A stretch of 39,516 nt of DNA from Acidobacteriaceae bacterium (GCA_003151435.1 PLXP01000098.1:63853-103368), one strand, 5' to 3'. Positions 8,737 through 17,271 are shown, numbered from the stretch's first letter. A program made the numbers and translations. Notes: generated by a model not told the origin, from the sequence alone.

Positions 8737-9764
8737 AGCTTCCCGTCGATCATCGCCATAGTGGCAAGTTGGGTAAGCGGGCTCAGCCGCTCAAGAAAGT
8801 ACGTGGCATGATAGAAGCCGCTTTGTGGCACAAAGATGATCTGCCCTGGGCGCAGCGTCACTTCAAGCGACTTGGCAGGATTGAGCAGGTCGTTCATCGA
8901 AACCACGCGGGACGTTCCGCTGGCCGGGTCTACGATCTGGATGTGCGGCTTGGCGCCGGCTTTGTCCGTGGTGCCGCCGGCCATTGCAATCACACTGGCC
9001 AGCGTTGAATTATTGGTGAGTTGAATCGCGCCGGGATGCTGCACTTCGCCCAGCACCGACACAAAGTTTTCGGCCATGTTGGGCACATAGATCACGTCGT
9101 CGCGGCGCAACCGGAGATCGGCCAGCGGATTGCCGGAATCGATGAGAGCCTTCAATTGGACCCACAACACCTGGTCGCGGCCGCGATAGATGGCACAGCG
9201 ATCGGGGATCTGGGAAAGCTTGTTGGGGCCGACGGTCGGCAAGCCGCCGCGGGTGAGAGCCTCAAGCAGAGTGGGAACGCCCTCAAACGCCATAGGGCCG
9301 GGATGATCGACCGCGCCCAGCAACAAAATGCGGTTGGCCGTGTACTTGCTGACGGTGATCTGAACCGCCAGGTTGGCATAGTAGGGCGCCAACGCCGTCT
9401 CCACAGCCTTGGCCGCTTCAGAGCGTCCAAGATCGGCCACTGTGATCTCACCCGCCAGGGGCAGGGAGATTCGGCCGTCCGGCCCGACAACGAGTTTGGC
9501 CTGCAGATCGGGCCGCCCGGAAAAGTCCGCGGTAATTTCGTCGCCCTTGCCAAGCCGGTATTCTTCATCGGCGGCCGGCTCGAACTTGCGCAGAGCTTCC
9601 AGCGGATTGGGCTTGAGTTGCGGATCGGGCAACGCGGATTGCTGCGCCTGAACGCCCAAAGGAACACCCGCGGAACCCTGAACCTGGGCTTGAACCGGGG
9701 ATGCAAGCAAACAGACTGCCGCGATCAATGCGAAGATGGACGAGATGTAAGGCCGCCGATTCAT
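8733..9764 (-). CDS. Wza-like polysaccharide export protein (Poly_export, SLBB)
   Basis: Exopolysaccharide exporter of the outer-membrane polysaccharide export family. A signal peptide covers about residues 1-26 (ends SPVQAQ). There is no lipobox cysteine, unlike classical Wza. The Poly_export domain begins near EYRLGKGDEITADFSGRPDL (about 67-86) with VGPDGRISLPLAGEI, followed by two SLBB-like segments (ILLLGAVDHPGPM and VSVLGEVQHPGAIQL). 343 aa is normal. Its stop codon region overlaps the start of the Wzz-like gene by four bases. A separate 545-bp upstream region, rather than a tight fit to the glycosyltransferase genes, suggests its own promoter. Confidence 0.9.
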   Translation of the reverse strand: MNRRPYISSIFALIAAVCLLASPVQAQVQGSAGVPLGVQAQQSALPDPQLKPNPLEALRKFEPAADEEYRLGKGDEITADFSGRPDLQAKLVVGPDGRISLPLAGEITVADLGRSEAAKAVETALAPYYANLAVQITVSKYTANRILLLGAVDHPGPMAFEGVPTLLEALTRGGLPTVGPNKLSQIPDRCAIYRGRDQVLWVQLKALIDSGNPLADLRLRRDDVIYVPNMAENFVSVLGEVQHPGAIQLTNNSTLASVIAMAGGTTDKAGAKPHIQIVDPASGTSRVVSMNDLLNPAKSLEVTLRPGQIIFVPQSGFYHATYFLERLSPLTQLATMAMIDGKL

Positions 9765-10309
9765 GCTTGCGTCACACTTTTCAACGAAACTGGCCCGTCT
9801 CTTGCAGACCGCCGGTACAAGGCTTTAGTCATGAGTGCTTGCCGAACACGAGACCAGGGAGGCAGAAGCACTCGAAAGCTAAGCCGATCCAACACCCATT
9901 CGGTTCACCGCACGACCCTGAAAACCCGATCAGACGGCTCGCCGGACAGGCTGGCTGGTCGCCTCTCGCCACAATCCGGGTCAGCGGAGGAGTTCCATCC
10001 TGTAAGTTTACAGGACTCGGACGCCAGACAAAATCCCACAAACAGGGTGCGGATGGTCCCCCCCGTTAGTAACTCTGTTTGGGAACCGTGGGGTGTCCAT
10101 AAACGAGACAGCGGGAACTTATGTGCATTTAGCCTTGGGTTTAGCGCACAGGAGCCTTGCTGAAGATTGGAATTCTCAAACTTTCGCTTTCCGTCCCATA
10201 ACATTTTTCGGCATTGAATGCCGGCGGCCTTTATGTACCTCCATCTGAGCTACACATTTGGTTGAAACAGCACGTTTGGGCAGGATCTTCTGTGCTTCAA
10301 AGGCGGTCT
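9765..10309. other. Long upstream region of the export genes
   Basis: About 545 bases between the GT4 gene and the exporter, both read on the minus strand. No credible coding frame. It holds the 18-bp palindrome at 9999-10016, a GTTAGTAAC site at 10065-10073 and a run of seven to eight C just before it. I did not find a recognisable c-di-GMP riboswitch. Probably a regulatory leader or promoter region for the exporter/co-polymerase pair. Confidence 0.5.
9999..10016. promoter_or_regulatory. Operator-like palindrome upstream of the export genes
   Basis: TCCTGTAA-GT-TTACAGGA: two perfect 8-bp arms around a 2-bp centre, about 240 bp upstream of the exporter start. It superficially resembles a LexA box but the half-site spacing is CTGT-N6-ACAG, not N8. 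Likely a dimeric regulator site; regulator unknown. Confidence 0.5.
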
Positions 10310-11494
10310 TCATCTTACCGCGGGTGAGTGTCCGATTGTTAAGCGATCCACTAACTCGAAGTATTCCTGCTTCCTGACATCCCAGCTATTGAGTGCGATG
10401 AACTCTGCACTGCGCGCCGCCAACTGCGCGCGCCGAGCCGGTTCCTGCATCAGACTCAGAATCTTGGTGGCGAGATCGCCGGCATTTCCAGATTCGAAGA
10501 ACTGCACAAGTTCGTCATTGAAGTAGTACTCGTCAATACGGGTCCGCGATGCAATCACCGGCACGCCCATGGCCATGAACTCCATGATCTTGGTGCTGAA
10601 TGCCTCGTTGCCGAACGAATCGCTGCGCTTGGGAACCACTCCCACGTCCGTGCCAGCCATTATTTCGGCGACGCCCTCCAGGGGGATGAGCCCTTTGAGG
10701 AAAACGCGATCTTCCAGGTCGCGCTCATGGATCATGCTCCTGAGCTTCTCCCGATCCGGTCCATCGCCAATGATGAAGAATCGAAGTCCGGGAGCGCGAT
10801 CGCGCAACAACGACACGGCATCAATCGCTATGTCCAGGCCCTGGTGCCAAGCCAGCGTTCCGGGGTAGCACATTACAAATTCATCTTGATTACGCGCCGG
10901 AGAAGGCCGCCGCCAGAAAATCGTCAAGTCAGGATAGTTGATCAGCGTGGTGCATTTCTCCGGACGCACCGAACGCCCAACCAGCGTCTTCTGCCAAAGA
11001 TGATTTGAGATAATCACGTGGCTGGAATAAGCGATCGACAGCCATTCAAGAAAGACAAGCAATCGGAAAACGATGGACCGCTCCCCAACCTTGAACTTGC
11101 TCGCGTAAAACTCGGGCACAATATCGTGAATGTCGAGAATGACGCGCGCGCCCATCAGGCGAGGAATGAGAGTGGCGAATACCTCAAAGTCCGGCACGGA
11201 ATGAACGTGAATGAGGTCATAGGGTTCACGCAGATGCTTGATTGTGACCAACCATGCGGACCGGAAAAAGAAAAGCACCAGCTTGATCAGATAACTTACG
11301 GGCCCCGTTTCGTCGATGAGACGCTTCTGGATACGGAAGACGCGCACGCCCTGGATTATTTCGAAAGCAGGCTGGCCTTCGCGAGCTACCGCAATCGCAT
11401 CCACCTGGTCACCGCGCTTGACCAGAGCCTCCGCATATCGCCTGACGCGATTGTCCGCGTCGTAAAACGTGTAGGCCAGCATGCAAGCTTTCAT
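10310..11494 (-). CDS. Glycosyltransferase family 4 (GT-B)
   Basis: Retaining GT-B glycosyltransferase that probably adds a sugar from a nucleotide donor to the growing lipid-linked oligosaccharide at the cytoplasmic face. The N-terminal Rossmann half opens with MKACMLAYTFYDADNRVRRYAEAL; the C-terminal half has CYPGTLAWHQGLDIAIDAV, a GDGPDREKL turn and the EX7E-like segment NEAFSTKIMEFMAMGVPVIAS that binds donor nucleotide. About 394 aa, normal. I placed the start at the ATG preceded by GGGAAG (11492-11494) rather than the ATG four codons upstream, which lacks a site. Gap of 111 bp to the upstream fusion gene. Confidence 0.88.
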   Translation of the reverse strand: MKACMLAYTFYDADNRVRRYAEALVKRGDQVDAIAVAREGQPAFEIIQGVRVFRIQKRLIDETGPVSYLIKLVLFFFRSAWLVTIKHLREPYDLIHVHSVPDFEVFATLIPRLMGARVILDIHDIVPEFYASKFKVGERSIVFRLLVFLEWLSIAYSSHVIISNHLWQKTLVGRSVRPEKCTTLINYPDLTIFWRRPSPARNQDEFVMCYPGTLAWHQGLDIAIDAVSLLRDRAPGLRFFIIGDGPDREKLRSMIHERDLEDRVFLKGLIPLEGVAEIMAGTDVGVVPKRSDSFGNEAFSTKIMEFMAMGVPVIASRTRIDEYYFNDELVQFFESGNAGDLATKILSLMQEPARRAQLAARSAEFIALNSWDVRKQEYFELVDRLTIGHSPAVR

Positions 11495-11605
11495 CGCACT
11501 TCCCATTCTTCATTTCATCTATATTGCTGCAGCCTGACCGCGCCCAAGATATGCCACAGCAGCAGCAATGGCCCATTTCAATACACGAATCGTGTAAGTC
11601 AATCT

Positions 11606-13498
11606 CTATTCAGACACATATTCCTCTCGAATAGGATTGATGCCCATCAGATACAACAGCTTTCCGGCATGATCGCAGAGTTTCACAAGGATGGTCATGA
11701 AATGTTGCTGACCCGCCAGAAGTGCAAGCGGCAGAGCCACGCCGTAAAAAGGAACAGCAATGACCGATTTTGCGATGTTCATTGCGCCACAACTCGGTTG
11801 AAGAGCGGCGCTCGCACCTTGCAGGAGGGCCTTCCTCACGTAGTACATCCGCTTCCATCGCGCGGGAGGAATCACCTCGAACACTTCAGCTTCCGCAGAC
11901 CAGACGAAGACACGGCCGCCCGCCATCTTTCGTCGAAAGAAATCCCGATCTTCGCCGGTCTTGAACTCCGGACGGAAGGGCGCTGGATCGCCGGCAAATA
12001 GATCTCTTTTGAGTAGCGCATTGCCGGTGCGTGCCTCGCGCCAGTCAACTTCCACGCCCGTTGAAGGAATGCTTCGGTCATACAGCTTGCTCTTCTCAAG
12101 CCATGCTGGCGGGGCTTCCTCGAAGTGGCGTCTCACAGGCCCCAGCACTCCGTCCACACTGTATTTTCTGAATGTCTTGAAGAGCGTGAGCAACCAACTG
12201 GCGGTGGGAAACTCGTCGTCGTCAATCAGAGCAACAAACTCTCCCTCGGCGTTCGCGATGACCTTGTTGCGCGCCATCGCGATGCCGCGTCTCGGCTCCA
12301 CGCAGTACTTCAGCGGAACTGCTGAGCCCGCCTGGATTTCTGCGACCGCTGCTTCTGCTGACGTTGCCTCGTCGTTGTCCGCCACCACGACCGAATAGGT
12401 GAACAAGCCCTCGGTGTGTTGCCCGTTGAGATCAGACAGGAGGCGTTTGAGCGGAAGCGGCCGTTTGTAGGTGCAGATACAGACGCTGATGTGCGGGGTG
12501 TGCGGCGGCACACCAGCATCCATCACCTCGTTGCGAACTCCCGCTTCAAGTTCACAATCAGCGGTGACCACTGCGTCGCCAGATCCAACCCTCGCAAAGA
12601 AGTCGGATGAGCGCAGGAAATAGCCGCGAGAAACGGCGACATTAGCGCCATAACTCAACAGTTCTCCCTTGACGAGGAACTCGTATTCATCACAATTCGC
12701 CGGGTGGGTTTCGATTTCAACATTGAAATGCTGCGCAAGGTCGAGAATTTTCCGCCACCGTGCTCGATCTGAAAGGATCGGATAAAAAAAGAAATCGGAT
12801 GTGCGGTGATGCCGGGCCAGAATGCGATCCTGCAACTTTCGATAGATGCGATTGGCGTAGCTTTTCTCTCCCGATCCGAATGAGAAATTCTTGCGGACGA
12901 TAGTGCCGTGCGGCAGAAGCCCCTGAAACAGGACGTTTGCACACAGGTGCATATGGTGATGGCCATCGATGCGGCCGGGCTGTACACCATAGATCCGCTC
13001 AAACTCCTCAAGCTGCGCTTTGACCACATACTCGAATGATGAGGAAAGTCCAAGATGGTAGATAGCGGGCGCCAGCCGATTCGATCGCAAAAAGCGGCTG
13101 ATCTTTTGCTGCTCTTCCATCAGCCGGGACGAACAATGCGGCGCCGAGAAGGGCGTGGTGAGGTTCAGGTGGAGGCCCACGTCGATGTAGTGTTCGCGCG
13201 CAAGACAGGCAGCCCTCTCAGAATCCTCCATGAATACCATTCCGCTGGTGGAAGACACCGCACCGCAAAGAATGCAGTCGAGGATGCGGTCGGTTGTCTC
13301 GACATTGCGTCCCCAATCGTCAGCGTTCACGATGACCGTTGCACAGGCACGCCGCACTGACGCGGCGACGGCAAGCGGGCATGCCGTGGTTCTCGCGACA
13401 GCGGAATCGTGCTGGGAACGGGACCTATTGTGTTTATCGAGATTCATGAAACCAGAACATTCTTCAAAGCCCCAAAGCCTCTGTTGCCCGACGATCAC
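11606..13498 (-). CDS. YdjC/ChbG-like deacetylase fused to a GT2 glycosyltransferase
   Basis: Two enzymes in one 630-aa chain. The N-terminal half (about 54-330) is a YdjC/ChbG/HpnK-type carbohydrate deacetylase: VIVNADDWG supplies the metal Asp pair, DVGLHLNLT and GRIDGHHHMHL the His ligands. The C-terminal part (about 340-600) is a GT-A family 2 transferase: HISVCICTYKRPLPLKRLL, VVVADNDEAT and the donor/metal motif ALIDDDEFP, then FKTGEDRDFFRR. A weakly hydrophobic C-terminal segment follows. The frame begins at GTG 13496-13498, overlapping the previous stop as GTGA; an ATG at 13445-13447 (MNLDKHNRS) is possible, and neither has a good ribosome site. It could transfer an N-acetyl sugar and deacetylate it, but the substrate is not known. 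Confidence 0.87.
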   Translation of the reverse strand: MIVGQQRLWGFEECSGFMNLDKHNRSRSQHDSAVARTTACPLAVAASVRRACATVIVNADDWGRNVETTDRILDCILCGAVSSTSGMVFMEDSERAACLAREHYIDVGLHLNLTTPFSAPHCSSRLMEEQQKISRFLRSNRLAPAIYHLGLSSSFEYVVKAQLEEFERIYGVQPGRIDGHHHMHLCANVLFQGLLPHGTIVRKNFSFGSGEKSYANRIYRKLQDRILARHHRTSDFFFYPILSDRARWRKILDLAQHFNVEIETHPANCDEYEFLVKGELLSYGANVAVSRGYFLRSSDFFARVGSGDAVVTADCELEAGVRNEVMDAGVPPHTPHISVCICTYKRPLPLKRLLSDLNGQHTEGLFTYSVVVADNDEATSAEAAVAEIQAGSAVPLKYCVEPRRGIAMARNKVIANAEGEFVALIDDDEFPTASWLLTLFKTFRKYSVDGVLGPVRRHFEEAPPAWLEKSKLYDRSIPSTGVEVDWREARTGNALLKRDLFAGDPAPFRPEFKTGEDRDFFRRKMAGGRVFVWSAEAEVFEVIPPARWKRMYYVRKALLQGASAALQPSCGAMNIAKSVIAVPFYGVALPLALLAGQQHFMTILVKLCDHAGKLLYLMGINPIREEYVSE

Positions 13499-14430
13499 AC
13501 TTGCGAAGGCGCACGTTTATCACTCGACATTTGTTTTCGACTCAAGAGTTGCGTCAGCCGATGCATTTGCTCCTTGCGGCGGAACGCCATCAACTCACCA
13601 GACACGGGCCTGTCAGAATGACGCGTCGCCGCCCACAGATATCCTGCCACCAACGCGAGACCACGCAGCACGTAAGGCCTCTTGACCATTTGATACGCAC
13701 CGCGACAAAACTCCCACAGGGGATGGTTTCCAATGGCGTAATCTCTTTTCCCCAGGTTGAACCTGGCTTTGATCGGGCCGCTCTGTGCTGTACCGATGGC
13801 GCGATGATGCAGACAGATCTTCTCTGTGAACGTATGCGTCTTCCAGCCTTTCATCCTAGCCGTAAGCGCGGCAATGGTGTCGATCGCGCCACCCTTTGCT
13901 GGAACGTAGCCGCCGATATCCTCGAAGCATTCCCGGCGAAAGACCTGGCACGCGCCCGATACGTGATCGGTACTTACAAAACGGTAGTCGTAAACCTCGC
14001 TCGTTGCGTCACGATAGGGTGTTCCAACCAGGCCAAGTTGTGGGTCACCGGCCAGTTTGGAAAGCAGAAACGCGAAGTAGTCGCTCTCGAACGTGATGTC
14101 GGCATCGAGGGACGCAATGACCTTGTAGGTCAGCCCTTCAACTCGCTCCCGCCCCGCATTGAATGCCAACACCTTGCCTGCAAAATGACGCTCGCGGCGT
14201 TCCGGCATTCGAACCAACTCAATCCAATCGTTCGCAGCCGCATACTGCGACACAATGTCGTCGGTACCGTCTGTGGACCCGTCGCTGACGATGACCCATT
14301 TGAGGGGCCGCACCGTCTGGGCAACCACAGCCTCGATCGTTGATGCAATGAACTGCGCCTCGTTACGCGCTGGGGTGATCAGCACGTATGTCGGGAGTGT
14401 CGGCGCGCCTTCAATCTCGAAATGATCCAT
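13495..14430 (-). CDS. Glycosyltransferase family 2 (GT-A)
   Basis: Family 2 glycosyltransferase of the polysaccharide locus. The GT-A core is clear: YVLITPARNEAQFIASTIEA (about 15-34), KWVIVSDGSTDGTDDIV, the metal motif SLDADITFE, then HVSGACQVFRRECFEDIGGY (acceptor side) and TARMKGWKTHTFTE. A hydrophobic helix near residues 258-272 (LRGLALVAGYLWAAT) may sit at the membrane. 311 aa is usual. ATG is preceded by AGGAA at six bases. Its start lies inside the tail of the upstream acetyltransferase pseudogene, so the deletion that truncated that gene ends near this start. It overlaps the next gene by four bases. Confidence 0.9.
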   Translation of the reverse strand: MDHFEIEGAPTLPTYVLITPARNEAQFIASTIEAVVAQTVRPLKWVIVSDGSTDGTDDIVSQYAAANDWIELVRMPERRERHFAGKVLAFNAGRERVEGLTYKVIASLDADITFESDYFAFLLSKLAGDPQLGLVGTPYRDATSEVYDYRFVSTDHVSGACQVFRRECFEDIGGYVPAKGGAIDTIAALTARMKGWKTHTFTEKICLHHRAIGTAQSGPIKARFNLGKRDYAIGNHPLWEFCRGAYQMVKRPYVLRGLALVAGYLWAATRHSDRPVSGELMAFRRKEQMHRLTQLLSRKQMSSDKRAPSQV

Positions 14431-14707
14431 CTTCTGTTCCTAGCATCCTGGCGCGGGGATAGCGGTCGTTGATGAACATCACACCATGCCCGATAAAGGC
14501 ATCGTCTTCAATGACAACGCCCTCGCAGATGAAGCTATAACTCGAAATCCTGCAATGTTGTCCCACGCTGGCATTCTTCTGAATCTCGACCTAGGCGCCT
14601 ATCTTTGTTCCCTCGCCGATGGAGCATCCGTAGAGGTTGATGAACTTCGACAACTGAACATCGTTCCCCAGTTGCACATCTTCCGCGATGCAGTTATACG
14701 TGTTCAT
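14411..14707 (-). pseudogene. Hexapeptide-repeat acetyltransferase, broken (amber stop and 3' truncation)
   Basis: Left-handed beta-helix acetyltransferase of the WbpD/WlbB/WbbJ type. From the ATG at 14705-14707 the frame reads MNTYNCIAEDVQLGNDVQL, then KFINLYGCSIGEGTKIGA, an in-frame TAG at 14591-14593 (codon 39), then VEIQKNASVGQHCRI and FICEGVVIEDDAFIGHGVMF, INDRYPRA and a stop at 14411-14413. Homologues have a residue such as T/A-F-V at the TAG and continue for another 60-100 residues with the coenzyme A-binding rungs, which are missing. The start overlaps the dehydrogenase stop as ATGA, the usual coupled arrangement. Normally it would acetylate the amino sugar made with the neighbouring dehydrogenase. 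I infer it is dead in this strain. Confidence 0.85.
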
Positions 14708-15702
14708 AAGTAGACCAAGTCTCCTCTCTTGCTCAGGGACTCAGTCGCAGCTTCCAGCATCTTGACTACGCGCAGCCCTGCGTGGCCATTGTTGAACGGC
14801 TCCTGCCCTGAAGTGACGCAATCGACGAAGTAGAGCATTTCCTGACGTAACGCTTCAACCTGCTCCAGGCGTGGTGCCCACATATCGCCGGACCGATAAT
14901 TCACCAGCAGTTTGTAGAGCCCTTCCTGGGTGGTCGTCTTTACACCCCGGTCGTATACCCTCACCTTTTCGTCGGCTTCAAGGTCGTTCCATACCAGCAT
15001 CTGCTTCTCTCCGCCGATGAGGGTGGTCCTCACCTTCACCGGCGATAGCCAGTTGACGTTGATGTGAGCGATGATCTTTCCGGGAAAGTAGAGCGTCATG
15101 TAGGCTACGTCTTCGTAGTCGTTCACGTGCTTCTCGCCAGTGGCGACCACAGCCTCAGGATTGTCTTTGATCAGGTAATCCATGATCGAGAGATCGTGGG
15201 GCGCAAGGTCCCAGAGGACGTTGACATCATGCTGAAGCAGGCCAAGGTTGACGCGCATTGAATCGTAATAATAGAGATTACCCAGTGAGCCATCATTGAC
15301 TAACTGACTTATCTTCTTTACCGCTCCTGTAAACAGGAACGTATGGTCAACCATGATCTTGAGATTTCGTTTCAGGGCAAGCTCGATGAGTTCCTCTGCC
15401 TGTGCGCTGCTGGTGGTAAACGGCTTCTCGACAAAGATGTGCTTGCCGTTCTTCAATGCTGCTTTTGCTAACTCGTAGTGCGTCCACACCGGGGAGACAA
15501 TGGCTACGGCATCGATCGTAGTTGAGGAAACTACATCGGAGGCATTTGGAGTTACATGGACAGATGGATAGGCTCTCTGGGCACGGAAACGCGCGGAAGG
15601 ATCTGAGTCCGCGATAGCCACTACTCGTGAGTCCTCAAGATTCGTAAGGTTTCTTACGATATTTGGGCCCCAATACCCGTAACCGATCACGCCGAAATTC
15701 AC
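14704..15702 (-). CDS. Gfo/Idh/MocA-family sugar dehydrogenase
   Basis: NAD(P)-dependent oxidoreductase, probably acting on a nucleotide sugar. The N-terminal Rossmann fold opens NFGVIGYGYWGPNIVRN (glycine motif), the signature EKP is in KHIFVEKPFTTSSAQAEEL (about residue 90), and the catalytic His region is DLAPHDLSIMDYLI. The nearest known role is WlbA/WbpB-type oxidation of C3 of UDP-GlcNAc-uronate, fitting the acetyltransferase gene coupled downstream; that is inference. I chose GTG 15700-15702 (gives VNFGVIGYGYWG, the usual N-terminus); a TTG at 15721-15723 would add seven residues and lacks a ribosome site. No sugar aminotransferase lies in the window to complete such a pathway. Confidence 0.88.
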   Translation of the reverse strand: MNFGVIGYGYWGPNIVRNLTNLEDSRVVAIADSDPSARFRAQRAYPSVHVTPNASDVVSSTTIDAVAIVSPVWTHYELAKAALKNGKHIFVEKPFTTSSAQAEELIELALKRNLKIMVDHTFLFTGAVKKISQLVNDGSLGNLYYYDSMRVNLGLLQHDVNVLWDLAPHDLSIMDYLIKDNPEAVVATGEKHVNDYEDVAYMTLYFPGKIIAHINVNWLSPVKVRTTLIGGEKQMLVWNDLEADEKVRVYDRGVKTTTQEGLYKLLVNYRSGDMWAPRLEQVEALRQEMLYFVDCVTSGQEPFNNGHAGLRVVKMLEAATESLSKRGDLVYL

Positions 15703-15788
15703 GAAGTTCCACCGTTCTTTCAAGACTTACGATAGGCGGATATGCCATGAAATCAAGGGGAGTGGTCAGGCATAACGCAGCAATCAAG

Positions 15789-15823
15789 GGCGTGTAGCGT
15801 CGACCGGAATCGCACTACACGCC
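15789..15823. repeat. Hairpin between sugar transferase and dehydrogenase genes
   Basis: GGCGTGTAG (15789-15797) and CTACACGCC (15815-15823) form a perfect 9-bp stem with a 17-base loop, just after the sugar transferase stop. No T-run follows on the minus strand, so it may partially attenuate or protect mRNA ends within the operon. Confidence 0.45.
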
Positions 15824-15833
15824 ATAACATAAC

Positions 15834-16988
15834 TCAGTAGGCGCCGGCGCCCTTGATCACCGCGAGGGGCGTGCGCAACAGAATCTTGAGATCGAGCCAC
15901 AGAGACCAAGACGTAGCGTAACGCAAGTCCAAACGGACCATATCGTCGAATTTGACCAAGCTTCGGCCTGTCACCTGCCATAGCCCCGTAACACCAGGCT
16001 TGGCCTCAAGGATGCGACGGCGGTGCCAGGTTTGATACGCCGCCAGTTCGTAAGGGATGGCAGGGCGTGGACCGACGAGCGACATGTCGCCTTTGAAGAC
16101 GTTGATGATCTGCGGCAACTCATCAAGGCTGGTCCTGCGAAGGAATTGTCCGAACGCCGTGATTCTTCTGTCGTTGGTCAGCTTGTAGATGGGTTCGCCC
16201 TTGCCGCTCCCCAAGTCGGGGTCTGACTGGTTGGCAATCAACTTCATCACAAACTCTCTGTGAACATTGTGATCGCTGTCGATGTGCATGGAGCGAAATT
16301 TGAGCAACGTAAACTGGCGGCCATATTGTCCAACGCGCTGCTGTGTGAAGAGCACGGGGCCGTTCGACGTCAACTTGATGACGATTGCGATCACGAGGAA
16401 CACTGGCGACAGAACGATCAATCCCAACGCGCTTCCGAGCAGATCGATTCCGCGCTTGACGACCAAAAGCGAGCGCCTGCGGCTGCCGGGATTCTTCAGG
16501 TCTGGATAGAGCGCGGCGTTGCTCGGGCCGCCCGAAGCGATTTGGTCCCAGTCATCGGGAAAGAAATGGAATGAGAGGCTGACTTGACTGAACTGATCGA
16601 AAGTCAGTTCGTCGCGGAGCATGGCACTCACACGACTCAGAATGGTGGTCAGGATCAGGCTCTTGTCCGCAATCAGCAGCCCTGTGAACATCACTCCCAG
16701 AGTAGCCCTATCCTTATACCAGCCGATAACATCGGTTTCACGGCTAGATGAAATCAGGACAGATAACATGCTGTCGAGCACCTTGCCGCACTCTTTCGGA
16801 TCCTGATTTTGGCCAACCTCAACCAGCATGAGAAGGAAGGGTTCCTTGGAACGCTCAGTCCTCTTCCTCTCGATGGCGATCATCCGCTTGAATGTCTTCT
16901 CGCTCAGGACCTCGCGCTCGCCCTTCGCCAGCGAATCAGACAAAGGACCGATCGGATTTGATGCATTTTCAACGCGCAGCGATCTCAC
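15834..16988 (-). CDS. Polyprenyl-phosphate sugar-1-phosphate transferase with N-terminal GGDEF-like domain
   Basis: Initiating enzyme of the polysaccharide: moves a sugar-1-phosphate from UDP-sugar to undecaprenyl phosphate. The C-terminal catalytic module (about 176-384) is of the WbaP/WcaJ/PglC type: basic KRGIDLLGSALGLIVLSPVF membrane or re-entrant helix, FTQQRVGQYGRQFTLLKFRSM, TSLDELPQIINVFKGDMSLVGPRP with the Asp-Glu pair, and AKPGVTGLWQVTGR. In place of the usual four-helix membrane region there is a soluble stretch (about 26-145) resembling a degenerate GGDEF fold: F-K-R-M-I-A-I-E-R-K-R-T-E-R-S-K-E-P-F, then TDVIGWYKDRATLGVMF where the GG[D/E]EF loop should be. The start is GTG 16986-16988 with GGAGAGGGG upstream. 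First gene of the operon. Confidence 0.88.
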   Translation of the reverse strand: MRSLRVENASNPIGPLSDSLAKGEREVLSEKTFKRMIAIERKRTERSKEPFLLMLVEVGQNQDPKECGKVLDSMLSVLISSSRETDVIGWYKDRATLGVMFTGLLIADKSLILTTILSRVSAMLRDELTFDQFSQVSLSFHFFPDDWDQIASGGPSNAALYPDLKNPGSRRRSLLVVKRGIDLLGSALGLIVLSPVFLVIAIVIKLTSNGPVLFTQQRVGQYGRQFTLLKFRSMHIDSDHNVHREFVMKLIANQSDPDLGSGKGEPIYKLTNDRRITAFGQFLRRTSLDELPQIINVFKGDMSLVGPRPAIPYELAAYQTWHRRRILEAKPGVTGLWQVTGRSLVKFDDMVRLDLRYATSWSLWLDLKILLRTPLAVIKGAGAY

Positions 16989-17201
16989 AACTGACGCCCC
17001 TCTCCATGCCTATCCTGCATTCGAGAACGATGAGATTCGTTGACTCATGTTTCTCGAAACTGCGCCCGCAACAGCGGGCGCGGTGAAATCAGTGGAACCT
17101 CAATTCGGTTCCATTCCCGGCTGAGGCTAACCTGCAGACTGCCGGACCCCCTCAGCCGCATACTTGATCCCGCGGCGTACTTATCGTCTGAATATGGGAC
17201 G

Positions 17202-17230
17202 ATCATATGCGCGCTATTAGAGCGAGGCAA
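17202..17230 (-). promoter_or_regulatory. Predicted sigma-70-type promoter of the polysaccharide operon
   Basis: On the minus strand TTGCCT (-35, 17225-17230) and TATGAT (-10, 17202-17207) are separated by 17 bases. It would start transcription near 17195 and leave a leader of about 205 bases before the sugar transferase. Confidence 0.5.
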
Positions 17231-17271
17231 TGACCCATTTGTGCTAAAGGTAAGACCCAAGGTGTCACATA

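Noticed and set aside
9999..10016. LexA box
   Set aside because: Half-site spacing is N6 instead of N8, and no SOS gene follows.
9021..10163. 380-aa plus-strand frame across the exporter gene and the gap
   Set aside because: Mostly antisense to the exporter; no recognisable domain.
9765..10309. c-di-GMP riboswitch in the long leader
   Set aside because: No match to the conserved GEMM core could be found by eye.
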